A stretch of 20,627 nucleotides of DNA from Candidatus Bipolaricaulota bacterium (GTDB lineage Bacteria > Bipolaricaulota > Bipolaricaulia > RBG-16-55-9), in assembly GCA_027021605.1 (NCBI GenBank), contig JALUUA010000008.1, positions 1 to 20,627 of the forward strand, read 5' to 3'. The notes under the pieces are model-generated. The model saw nothing but the letters and a program-made list of their open reading frames with translations, did not search any database and was not told the DNA's origin. Position numbers and translations under genes: made by a program. Position 1 is the first letter of the stretch. Every line of letters starts with the position of its first letter. Below are positions 14,680 through 20,627 of the stretch, one piece after another.

Positions 14680-15533
14680 AGATGAGAGGGGGAGCGAACG
14701 GGCCCGAGCCCCCAGCCGAGCTTCTCGCGCAGCAGGGGGAAGAAGCCCCGCCGGCCCTCGAGCACCACGAGCCGGGTGGGGTGGGGCGAGCGATCCACCC
14801 GGACGCGGTCCCCGGGCTCGAGTTCCGCCTCCTTCATCCCGTCCACCAGGAGCCAGCCGGGGTACTTCATCTGCGCCCACAGCTCCCCCTGCGCGGGCAG
14901 CACCAGGGGGCGCAGGGTGAGGGTGTGCACGTTGAGGGGCGTGACCAGCACCCCCTCCACAGAGGGGTGCAGCACGGGGCCGTGGGCGGCCAGCGAGTAG
15001 GCCGTAGACCCCGAGGGCGTGGCGACGATGACCCCGTCCCCGGGGTAGCTCCCGACCTCCTCGTCCCCCCGGCGCAGCTCGACCTCGGTGAAGTCGTCGA
15101 CGTCGCGGCGGGCGAGCACGACCTCGTTGAGCGCGCTCCACGTCCGCCCGTTCCCGTCCCCGTTTAGGCTCACCCTAAGCCGCATCCGCTCCTCGATGCG
15201 AAAGCGCCCCTCCCGGATGCGATCCAGGGCCTGCGGGAGCTCTGCGGCGCTCGTCTGGGTGAGGAACCCCAGGCTCCCCAGGTTCACCCCCAGGATGGGG
15301 GTCCCGTGGGCGGCCACGCGATAGGCGCAGTGCAAAAACGTGCCGTCCCCTCCCAGCGAGACGGCGAGCCACTCCGCGTCGGGCTCCCGGGGGAAGGGGG
15401 CCCGGAGCGGGACGACCTCGACGGGGAGGTTGTGGGCCTTCGCCCACTCCCGGAGGGAGGCCGCCGCCTCCGCGGCGCCGGGCCGCCTCTCGTACACCAC
15501 CGCGAGGATCGCCTTGGGGAAGCTCATTCTCAT
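14655..15533 (-). CDS. nadK: NAD kinase
   Basis: A 292-aa cytoplasmic enzyme that phosphorylates NAD to NADP using ATP or polyphosphate. The family motifs are all present and in order: GGDGTFL (61-67), NLGSLGFL (84-91), LNEVVL (135-140), YPGDGVIVATPSGSTAYSLA (163-182) and G-P-V-L-H-P. The catalytic Asp of GGDG is intact. Length is normal for the family. Two starts are possible, ATG 15533 and ATG 15527. A GAGG stands 4 nt from the first and 10 nt from the second, and the promoter at 15542-15571 predicts transcription starting only a few bases upstream. The last codons (STDGETD) are encoded inside the inverted repeat at 14587-14679, so the C-terminus may have been reshaped by that element. Confidence 0.95.
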   Translation of the reverse strand: MRMSFPKAILAVVYERRPGAAEAAASLREWAKAHNLPVEVVPLRAPFPREPDAEWLAVSLGGDGTFLHCAYRVAAHGTPILGVNLGSLGFLTQTSAAELPQALDRIREGRFRIEERMRLRVSLNGDGNGRTWSALNEVVLARRDVDDFTEVELRRGDEEVGSYPGDGVIVATPSGSTAYSLAAHGPVLHPSVEGVLVTPLNVHTLTLRPLVLPAQGELWAQMKYPGWLLVDGMKEAELEPGDRVRVDRSPHPTRLVVLEGRRGFFPLLREKLGWGLGPVRSPSHLSTDGETD

Positions 15534-15541
15534 CGCGCCTC

Positions 15542-15571
15542 AGTGTACGGGGTTCCGGGAGAGGGCGTCAA
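15542..15571 (-). promoter_or_regulatory. Sigma70 promoter of nadK, near-leaderless
   Basis: TTGACG (15571-15566), an 18-nt spacer and TACACT (15547-15542) on the minus strand. The predicted transcription start near 15535 lies about 2 nt before ATG 15533, so the mRNA would have almost no leader. Confidence 0.62.
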
Positions 15572-15611
15572 CGATCCCGGTCGGTCATCGAGCGGCCATC
15601 CATCGGGAGGT

Positions 15612-16397
15612 CTAGAGGTACTTCCAGCGGCAGAGCCAGCGCTCGGCGATCTCGATCAGCACGTAGAGCCCGAGCCCCAGGATCCCGATGGCCACGATCC
15701 CCGCAAAGACGCTCTCGAAGCTGAAGGCTTTAAACGAGCTGTTGATGTAGAAGCCCAAACCCGCATAGGGGGAGCGCCCCAGCTGGACGGCCGTCTCGGC
15801 CAGGTAGATGGCGAAGATCCCCAGCCCCAGGCTGATGCGGAGGCTGGTGAAGATGGCGGGGAGCGCCGCGGGGAGGACGACGTGCCAGTAGACCTTCGGG
15901 CGCGAGAGCCCGGCGGCCAGGGCGCTCAGCACGTAGTCCTTGGGGACGTTGGCCGCCGCATCGCGGGCCGACACCAGCAGCTGGAAGAAGACCACCAGCA
16001 CGGCGAACGCGACCTTCGAGACCTCGCTCCCGATCCCGAGGAGCACGAACAGGATGGGCCAGAACACCACCTTGGGAATGGGGTAGGCCGTGTAGATCAG
16101 GGGCGAGAGCAGCTCGCGCACCCGGCGCTCGTGGCCCACCCACAGCCCCAGGGGGACGGCCGTAACGAGCGAGAGGAGAAGGGCCGCCACCAGCCGCGCG
16201 CCCGTCCCCAGGAAGTGGTTCCCGATCTCGCGCCAGTGGCGGGGGAAGACCAAAAACGCCTCCAGGGGGCCCGGAAGCACCCGGGCCCGGCGGGGGTCCA
16301 GCGTCGCCTCCAGGAGCCAGCTGAGTAGCTGCCACAGCACCAGGAGGACCAAGACGCTCAAGAGGTAGCCGAGGGTCTGCCGTCGGATTGCCTTCAT
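15612..16397 (-). CDS. ABC transporter permease, SsuC/TauC type
   Basis: A 261-aa inner-membrane permease of the binding-protein-dependent class. An N-terminal hydrophobic helix (10-30) is followed by about five more segments. The cytoplasmic EAA loop, the contact point for the ATPase, is seen at 146-180 (D-A-A-A-N-V-P, then A-A-G-L, then V-V-L-P-A-A-L-P). Architecture and length match permeases for aliphatic sulfonates, taurine, nitrate, bicarbonate or pyrimidine precursors. The start ATG 16397 is separated from the ATPase stop by a single base, so the two are translationally coupled. It would form a homodimer and import the ligand delivered by the binding protein encoded at 17213-18343. The substrate cannot be read from the sequence. 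Confidence 0.9.
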   Translation of the reverse strand: MKAIRRQTLGYLLSVLVLLVLWQLLSWLLEATLDPRRARVLPGPLEAFLVFPRHWREIGNHFLGTGARLVAALLLSLVTAVPLGLWVGHERRVRELLSPLIYTAYPIPKVVFWPILFVLLGIGSEVSKVAFAVLVVFFQLLVSARDAAANVPKDYVLSALAAGLSRPKVYWHVVLPAALPAIFTSLRISLGLGIFAIYLAETAVQLGRSPYAGLGFYINSSFKAFSFESVFAGIVAIGILGLGLYVLIEIAERWLCRWKYL

Positions 16398-16398
16398 T

Positions 16399-17142
16399 TC
16401 AAGGCGTCGGAACTTGGAAGAAGGACCGCACCTCGCGGACCCGGTCGAAGAACGTTTGGCTTTGGCGGTACGCCGGGTCCCCCATCTCCGGGTTGGGGAT
16501 CGTCCCGACCACCCGGGCGGGCCGCCCCGAAAAGATCACGATCCGCTGCCCCAGGAAGACGGCCTCCTCGATGTCGTGGGTCACGAGCACCAGCGTAAAC
16601 CCGTGCTTGTGCCAGAGCTTGAGGATGAGGTTTTGGGTCTGCTCCTTGGTGAGGGCGTCGAGGGCGGCGAGGGGCTCGTCCATGAGCAGCACGGTGGCGT
16701 CCTGGGCCAGGGCCCGGGCGAGGCTTACCCGCTTCTTCTCCCCGCCCGAGAGCTGGGCTGGGTAGCGACGCTCGAAGCCCTCCAGCCCCAGGTCCCGCAG
16801 CGCCCTCTTGATCCGCTTGACGTCGGCCACCCCCTGGAGCTTGAGCCCCAGGGTGGCGTTCTGCCAGACGGTCTTCCAGGGGAGCAGGCCGGTCTCCTGA
16901 AGGATGAGGGCGACCTCCGGGCGGGGCTTCTCCACCGGGTGGCCGTCGATCTCCACCCGCCCGGAGGTGGGTCTTATCAGCCCCGCCAGCACGTAGAGAA
17001 AGCTCGATTTCCCGCACCCGGAGGGGCCCAAGATCGCCAGGCTCGCCCCCCGCTCCACCCGCAGGCTCACCCCCGCCAGCACCGGGTTCTCCATCCCCCC
17101 GGCCTGCGGGTAGGCGAGATGGAGATCTTCGACCTCGATCAT
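16399..17142 (-). CDS. ABC transporter ATP-binding protein, SsuB/TauB type
   Basis: A 247-aa cytoplasmic ATPase that powers the importer. All nucleotide-binding motifs are intact: Walker A GPSGCGKSS (39-47), Q-loop Q82 in L-Q-E-T-G-L-L-P-W, signature LSGGE (131-135), Walker B VLLMDEP (151-157), D-loop ALDA and switch His 189 in THD. The LLPW after the Q-loop is typical of the nitrate/sulfonate/taurine branch. ATG 17142 has no Shine-Dalgarno sequence; instead it is embedded in a pentamer repeat (17139-17163). It lies 70 nt after the binding-protein gene and 1 nt before the permease gene, so the three form an operon. Confidence 0.93.
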   Translation of the reverse strand: MIEVEDLHLAYPQAGGMENPVLAGVSLRVERGASLAILGPSGCGKSSFLYVLAGLIRPTSGRVEIDGHPVEKPRPEVALILQETGLLPWKTVWQNATLGLKLQGVADVKRIKRALRDLGLEGFERRYPAQLSGGEKKRVSLARALAQDATVLLMDEPLAALDALTKEQTQNLILKLWHKHGFTLVLVTHDIEEAVFLGQRIVIFSGRPARVVGTIPNPEMGDPAYRQSQTFFDRVREVRSFFQVPTP

Positions 17143-17163
17143 GTCATGTCATCTCATCTCATC
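17139..17163 (-). repeat. Five tandem pentamers covering the ATPase start codon
   Basis: On the plus strand TCATG, TCATG, TCATC, TCATC, TCATC run head to tail; on the minus strand they read as a ladder of ATGA units. The first unit contains the ATPase initiation codon, and a second ATG (17147) reads ATG ACA TGA, overlapping the true start. Gain or loss of a 5-bp unit would shift frame for any upstream start and change the spacing to any upstream signal. The rest of the gap to 17212 shows nothing else. Confidence 0.78.
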
Positions 17164-17212
17164 ACATTGCACATCGTTCTCTCAGCGCTTCCCGCACGAA
17201 CCGCGAGCGGAT

Positions 17213-18343
17213 TTACGCCTTGGGCGGCTCGTAGTAGCGGCTCGAGTAAGCCCGCTCAAACGGGATGCCCTCGGAGATGTAGCCCTTCTTGACGGCCCAG
17301 TCGGCCACCCCTTGGTACTCCGCGGGGGCCAGCCCTCGGGGGAGGGGGAAGTCCGGGATCAAGTACTCCTGGAGGAACTCCTCCGCGCCGGGGGGGAGGT
17401 CCTCCCGGGAGAGGCCGGGGAAGAAGAAGGCGAGCGCCGCGTCCAAGCCGACCTCGATGACCTCCTCCCGGGGGGTGTTCTGGAGCTGCTCCAGCACTTC
17501 GTGGACCCCGGCGTAGAAGTTCTCCAACAGCTCGGGGTTCCCCTCGATGAGCGCCTCCTGGAAGGCCCAGATGCTGGGGACCAACGGCTGGTCCTCGAAG
17601 TTCGAGAGGGGCACGACGGGCGTCCCCTCGGCCTCCGTGATGTACTCCAGATACGAGCCGATGGGCTCGGGCAGCACCGCCGCCAGGATGCTCCCTTGGC
17701 CTAGAAGGGTGGCCAGCAGCACGAGGTCCTCGAAGTCCGTGTAGTGCGTGTCGCCGTCTACGGCCAAGCCTCGGCTCTCCAGCAGGAGGTCCGTCTGGTA
17801 CTCGATGTCCGTCTCGCGCAGCAGCCCGATGCGGCGGGAGCGCGAGCCGTCCAGCCGCTGGAGCAGCGTGTCCAGATCCCGAATCCCGGAGAAGTGATGG
17901 GTGAGCAGCGTGTAGCGATGGGGGCCCGGTGCGGGTTCTTCCCCTTCTCCTCCTTCTCCTCCTTCTCCTTCTTCCCCATTCCCTTCCGGGGGCTGGGGCG
18001 GGATCATCTCGTAGGCGGTGCTGGTGATCTTCAGCTTCGCTTCGGCGGAGAGCAACTGGAGCACGGACGTGATGTCCGTGAGGGCACCGTCCACGCTGCC
18101 GGTAAAGAGGGCCAGGTTGCGATCGCGGCGGTTGGCGATCCCGAAGAGCTCCACCGTCAGCCCATGGGCCTCGAAAATGCCCTGATCTTGGGCAAAGGCG
18201 ATGGGAAAGCTCTCGATCATGGGGGGGAGGCTGAGCTTGAGGGTGGGCAGCTCCTGCCCCCTTCCCGCGAAGGGCCAAAGGGAGGCGAGGGATACGGCCC
18301 CCAGCGATCGCAGGAAGTCTCGTCGCGTTAGGATGACGACCAC
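17213..18343 (-). CDS. Tat-exported substrate-binding protein of an SsuA/TauA/NMT1-type ABC importer
   Basis: About 376 aa if GTG 18343 is the start. Residues 6-11 give the Tat motif T-R-R-D-F-L, followed by a mild hydrophobic stretch (L-G-A-V-S-L-A-S-L-W) and cleavage near G-R-G-Q, so it is folded before export. The mature part opens with L-K-L-S-L-P-P and then F-P-I-A-F-A-Q-D-Q-G-I-F-E-A-H-G-L, and has G-S-V-D-G-A-L-T-D, all like SsuA/TauA/NMT1 solute receptors. Residues 116-140 are an acidic Gly/Glu insert made of 9-bp repeats. The start is uncertain. The frame extends to TTG 18391, but that codon is the promoter -35. GGAGGAGG (18350-18343) overlaps the GTG and is best spaced for an ATC at 18334. 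The ligand is unknown; ATPase and permease follow. Confidence 0.85.
   Translation of the reverse strand: MVVILTRRDFLRSLGAVSLASLWPFAGRGQELPTLKLSLPPMIESFPIAFAQDQGIFEAHGLTVELFGIANRRDRNLALFTGSVDGALTDITSVLQLLSAEAKLKITSTAYEMIPPQPPEGNGEEGEGGEGGEGEEPAPGPHRYTLLTHHFSGIRDLDTLLQRLDGSRSRRIGLLRETDIEYQTDLLLESRGLAVDGDTHYTDFEDLVLLATLLGQGSILAAVLPEPIGSYLEYITEAEGTPVVPLSNFEDQPLVPSIWAFQEALIEGNPELLENFYAGVHEVLEQLQNTPREEVIEVGLDAALAFFFPGLSREDLPPGAEEFLQEYLIPDFPLPRGLAPAEYQGVADWAVKKGYISEGIPFERAYSSRYYEPPKA
17944..17970 (-). repeat. 9-bp tandem repeat coding for an acidic linker in the binding protein
   Basis: Three copies of a 9-bp unit (CTTCTCCTC on the plus strand, the last copy with one change) lie within a longer pyrimidine run. 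They encode the Gly/Glu insert of the binding protein. Nine-base slippage keeps the frame, so linker length could vary between strains. Confidence 0.75.
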
Positions 18344-18362
18344 CTCCTCCAAGATGCGTCCG

Positions 18363-18391
18363 ATTATAGCCTTCCCTAGGGATGCGATCAA
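18363..18391 (-). promoter_or_regulatory. Sigma70 promoter of the ABC importer operon
   Basis: TTGATC (18391-18386), a 17-nt spacer and a perfect TATAAT (18368-18363) on the minus strand. Transcription would start near 18355, just before the GGAGGAGG site. It stands back to back with the tRNA promoter, with 25 nt between the two -35 boxes. Confidence 0.78.
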
Positions 18392-18416
18392 TACTTAGGG
18401 GCGGGTCTACGGCCTC

Positions 18417-18445
18417 TTGTCTTCCGGGCGGGGGAGCGATATAAT
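18417..18445 (+). promoter_or_regulatory. Sigma70 promoter of the tRNA-Gly gene
   Basis: TTGTCT (18417-18422), a 17-nt spacer and a perfect TATAAT (18440-18445). The predicted start near 18452 is about 5 nt before the mature tRNA 5' end, leaving a very short leader for RNase P. Confidence 0.78.
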
Positions 18446-18456
18446 CCCCGGTGCAG

Positions 18457-18531
18457 GCGGGCGTAACTCAGCGGTAGAGTGCCAGCTTCCCAAGCTGGTG
18501 GTCGCGGGTTCGAATCCCGTCGCCCGCTCCA
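18457..18531 (+). tRNA. tRNA-Gly (anticodon CCC)
   Basis: A full cloverleaf can be drawn. The acceptor GCGGGCG (18457-18463) pairs with CGCCCGC (18521-18527). The D stem is ACTC/GAGT. The anticodon stem CCAGC/GCTGG encloses the loop TTCCCAA, which gives anticodon CCC for codon GGG. The T arm is GCGGG/CCCGT around TTCGAAT. The discriminator is T (18528) and CCA is encoded (18529-18531). A CCC-reading tRNA-Gly fits the heavy use of GGG in this window. No hairpin terminator follows, only a T-rich stretch (18538-18570). Confidence 0.95.
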
Positions 18532-18564
18532 AATTGCCCTTTTCTCGTGCCTATTCCTTTTTAT

Positions 18565-18593
18565 TTGCCCTCCCCAAGAGATCCGCTTACAAT
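18565..18593 (+). promoter_or_regulatory. Possible promoter of the uracil-DNA glycosylase gene
   Basis: TTGCCC (18565-18570), a 17-nt spacer and TACAAT (18588-18593). The predicted start near 18600 is about 7 nt before ATG 18607, again a near-leaderless message. Read-through from the tRNA gene is an alternative source of transcript. Confidence 0.55.
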
Positions 18594-18606
18594 ACGGCGA
18601 TCGGCC

Positions 18607-19245
18607 ATGGTGGAGATGCGCTCCCTCTTCGACGAGCCCCAGGACGATCTCAGAAGACTCCCCTGGGAGGAGCTGGTGGCCCGCGCGCAGGGGTGCACGC
18701 TCTGTCGCTTGAAGGACAGCCGCACCCACGTCGTCTTCGGCGAGGGGCCCGTCCCCTGCGACCTGATGTTCATCGGGGAGGCCCCCGGCGAGGTGGAAGA
18801 CCAGATGGCCCGACCCTTCGTGGGGCCCGCGGGCAAGAAGCTCGATGAGATATTGGCTTCGGTGGGAATCGAAAGAGATGAAGTCTACATCACGAACACC
18901 GTCAAGTGCCGACCCCCCAACAACCGCCTGCCCCAAAAGGACGAGATGGAAGCCTGCTGGCCCTACCTGGAGGCCCAAATTTACCACGTCAAGCCCAAGA
19001 TCATCGTCACCCTGGGGAACGCCCCCACCCAGCTGCTGCTCAAGACCCAGGAGGGGATCACCAAGCTGCGCGGGCAGTTCTTCCCCTGGAGGAACGGGAT
19101 CGAGGTCTTCCCCATGTTCCACCCCAGCTACCTGCTGCGAAACCCCTCCAAGGCGAAGGGGAGCCCCAAGTACCTCACCTGGCTCGACATCCAGACGGTG
19201 AAGGCGAGGCTCGATGAACTCCGCGGACGCGGCCCGTCCCCCTAG
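18607..19245 (+). CDS. Family 4 uracil-DNA glycosylase (4Fe-4S)
   Basis: A 212-aa DNA-repair enzyme that removes uracil from DNA, starting base-excision repair. Four cysteines suit the iron-sulfur cluster: C30-x-x-C33, C101 in T-V-K-C-R-P-P and C117 in E-A-C. Motif A is GEAPGEVED (57-65) followed by R-P-F-V-G-P-A-G-K-L-like residues, and motif B is HPSYLLR (172-178). Length agrees with the family-4 group common in thermophiles and many other bacteria. I chose ATG 18607 because the promoter's predicted start lies 7 nt upstream; there is no Shine-Dalgarno. An in-frame GTG at 18547 lies upstream of that promoter. The 3' end overlaps the TPR gene by 32 nt. Confidence 0.93.
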   Translation: MVEMRSLFDEPQDDLRRLPWEELVARAQGCTLCRLKDSRTHVVFGEGPVPCDLMFIGEAPGEVEDQMARPFVGPAGKKLDEILASVGIERDEVYITNTVKCRPPNNRLPQKDEMEACWPYLEAQIYHVKPKIIVTLGNAPTQLLLKTQEGITKLRGQFFPWRNGIEVFPMFHPSYLLRNPSKAKGSPKYLTWLDIQTVKARLDELRGRGPSP

Positions 19246-19702
19246 GGGCACCGAGACCGAGGTCGAGCAGGCCCTCGCGCGGGCGGAAGCCCTCCGGAGG
19301 GAGGGCCGCTACGCCGAGGGGATCGCCCTCCTGCAGGACGCCCTCCGCTCTCCCGTGGAGAAGGCCCAGAGGGCGCAGATCTACTTCCGCATGGGGAACC
19401 TCTACTTCGACGCCGGGAGGATCGAAGACGCCGAGCAGGCGTACCTCAAGGCCATCGCGCACGACCCCCTCCACATCAGCGCGCACCACAACCTGGGGGT
19501 CGTCTACCGCAGGCAGGGGCGCATCGCGGAGTCGATCAAGATGCGCAAGAAGGCCAACGCCCTGGCCCGCCGGCACCCCGAGCGGCTCAAGCTCGCCCCG
19601 CACGAGATCCAACGGGCCCGCCGCTTCGCCCGCGCCTGGCTCCTGGGGGGGCTCATCGCGCTTGCCCTGCTCCTGCTGTTGCTCCTCTGGGCCTTCGGGT
19701 AG
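19214..19702 (+). CDS. TPR protein with C-terminal membrane anchor
   Basis: A 162-aa protein starting at ATG 19214 inside the end of the glycosylase gene, with GAGG 4 nt upstream. Residues 19-121 form about three tetratricopeptide repeats: L-x-R-x-G-R-Y-x-E-A-like at 27-41, then I-Y-F-R-M-G-N-L-Y-F-D-A-G-R-I-E-D-A-E-Q-A-Y (57-77), then H-N-L-G-V-V-Y-R-R-Q-G-R-I-A-E-S (92-107). A basic stretch (119-140) precedes a single Leu-rich membrane segment (142-160) at the very end, so the TPR part should face the cytoplasm. TPRs bind partner proteins; no partner is evident. The overlap implies translational coupling with the glycosylase, but a functional link is not established. Confidence 0.85.
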   Translation: MNSADAARPPRGTETEVEQALARAEALRREGRYAEGIALLQDALRSPVEKAQRAQIYFRMGNLYFDAGRIEDAEQAYLKAIAHDPLHISAHHNLGVVYRRQGRIAESIKMRKKANALARRHPERLKLAPHEIQRARRFARAWLLGGLIALALLLLLLLWAFG

Positions 19703-19765
19703 TACACTGGCCTCCCACGCAATCCTAACGCGATCGCACGGAATCCAGAGGGAGGAATGGCTGCC

Positions 19766-20627
19766 ATGGCACAGGGTGACCTGCTGATCGTCCTCAACAA
19801 AGACGAGGACACCGTCTCGTTCATCGATCCCTCGACGGGGGCCACCGTGGAGAAGATCGAGGTGGGCCACAACCCCCACGAGGTCTGCGTCTCGCCCGAC
19901 CGCAAGACGGCGTACGTCTCGAACGCCCTGGGGAACAGTGTTTCCGTCATCGACTTGGAGGCCCGAAAAGAAAGGGAGCGCCTGGAGCACCCGGAGTTTC
20001 AATTTCCCCACGACCTCAAGATCACGCCCGACGGGAGGAAGCTCTACCTCGCCGTGACCTACGCGAACAAGGTGTTCGTGTACGAGCGGCCCTCCCACAA
20101 GCTCTTGAAGATCATCCCCACGGGCCAACGCCTCTCGCACATGCTCGCGCCCACCCCCGACTGGACCCGCATCTACGTCCCCAACATCGGCTCGAATACC
20201 CTCACGGTGCTCGACACGGCGACCGACGAGGTGCAAATGCACATCGCCGTGGGGAAGGGTCCGGAGGGCGTGGCCGTCCACCCCTCGGGGGCGTTTCTGT
20301 ACGTGGCCAACCAGGACGACAACGACCTCTACGTGCTGAGCACGGAGCACCACGGGCTCCTGGCGAGGCACCCCCTGGGGGCGTGCCCCGTGCGGATGGT
20401 CTTCTCCCCCGACGGGCGCTATGCGTTCATTCCCAACCGCGAGTCCCACGATCTGTCCGTGGTGGACACCCAAAGGCACTGGGAGATCAAGCGCATCCCG
20501 GTGGGCCGCTGGCCGGGCGGCGTCGTCTTCGACCCTCCCGGGCGGAGGGCCTACGTGGCCAACAACAAGACGAACGACATCTCGGTGATCGACGTAGAAA
20601 CCCTCAAAGAGGTCGGCCGCATCGACG
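19766..20627 (+). CDS. YVTN-type beta-propeller protein, 3' partial
   Basis: Open through the right edge of the window (287 codons seen). ATG 19766 is preferred over ATG 19757 because GAGGGAGG (19748-19755) is 10 nt away rather than 1 nt. No signal peptide is present (it opens M-A-Q-G-D-L-L-I-V-L-N-K-D-E-D), so it appears cytoplasmic, unlike most secreted YVTN proteins. About seven blades of roughly 42 residues are visible, each with the pattern S-P-D-G-[RK]-x-x-Y-V-x-N and then N-x-[VL]-[ST]-V-[IL]-D. Seven blades could already close a propeller, so the protein may end soon after the window. Such propellers bind ligands or proteins; the role here is unknown. It lies 63 nt after the TPR gene on the same strand. 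I see no clear promoter in that gap. Confidence 0.85.
   Translation, partial: MAQGDLLIVLNKDEDTVSFIDPSTGATVEKIEVGHNPHEVCVSPDRKTAYVSNALGNSVSVIDLEARKERERLEHPEFQFPHDLKITPDGRKLYLAVTYANKVFVYERPSHKLLKIIPTGQRLSHMLAPTPDWTRIYVPNIGSNTLTVLDTATDEVQMHIAVGKGPEGVAVHPSGAFLYVANQDDNDLYVLSTEHHGLLARHPLGACPVRMVFSPDGRYAFIPNRESHDLSVVDTQRHWEIKRIPVGRWPGGVVFDPPGRRAYVANNKTNDISVIDVETLKEVGRID

Noticed and set aside
18547..18606. GTG 18547 start for the uracil-DNA glycosylase
   Set aside because: It lies upstream of the predicted promoter boxes, has no ribosome site, and would add residues not seen in the family.

Overview
This is a GC-rich (by eye about two thirds G+C), gene-dense bacterial chromosome segment. The host is probably a diderm: the 466-aa protein ends in Y-R-F like an outer-membrane beta-barrel, and another large protein combines a probable barrel region with extracytoplasmic domains. 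The promoters I can see are ordinary sigma70 type (TTGACA/TATAAT-like), ribosome binding sites are often strong, and the one tRNA gene encodes its own CCA. I cannot name the phylum. I saw no transposase, integrase, CRISPR array or rRNA.

Layout. Positions 1-145 hold the end of a secreted calcium-binding (dockerin/EF-hand-like) protein. Then comes a 984-aa envelope protein (171-3125) with NEW/CARDB-like, barrel-like, SdrB-like and PKD regions, followed by a G-rich intergenic hairpin/G-quadruplex, the exonuclease VII small subunit (xseB) and a ZIP-family metal transporter. On the minus strand, reading right to left from 8283, lie a fused DUF2062/AsmA-like membrane protein (649 aa), a sigma70 promoter, a c-di-GMP-I (GEMM-I) riboswitch at 6178-6264, and two secreted proteins (181 and 335 aa) that share the same C-terminal beta domain. 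Divergently, at 8537-14575, are a predicted outer-membrane barrel and a 1518-aa cysteine-rich Ig-like repeat protein, likely one transcription unit.

The right third is more housekeeping. It holds NAD kinase (minus), a Tat-dependent SsuA/TauA/NMT1-type ABC importer written as binding protein, ATPase, permease (minus), a tRNA-Gly(CCC) diverging from it, a family-4 uracil-DNA glycosylase overlapping a TPR tail-anchored protein, and the start of a cytoplasmic YVTN beta-propeller protein running off the window.

The most interesting signal is the c-di-GMP riboswitch ahead of two secreted paralogous-domain proteins of unknown family. It suggests that surface proteins here are switched by the motile/sessile second messenger. 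The barrel plus giant Ig-repeat protein next door, and the SdrB/PKD envelope protein at the left end, fit a cell-surface or adhesion theme for the left two thirds of the window.
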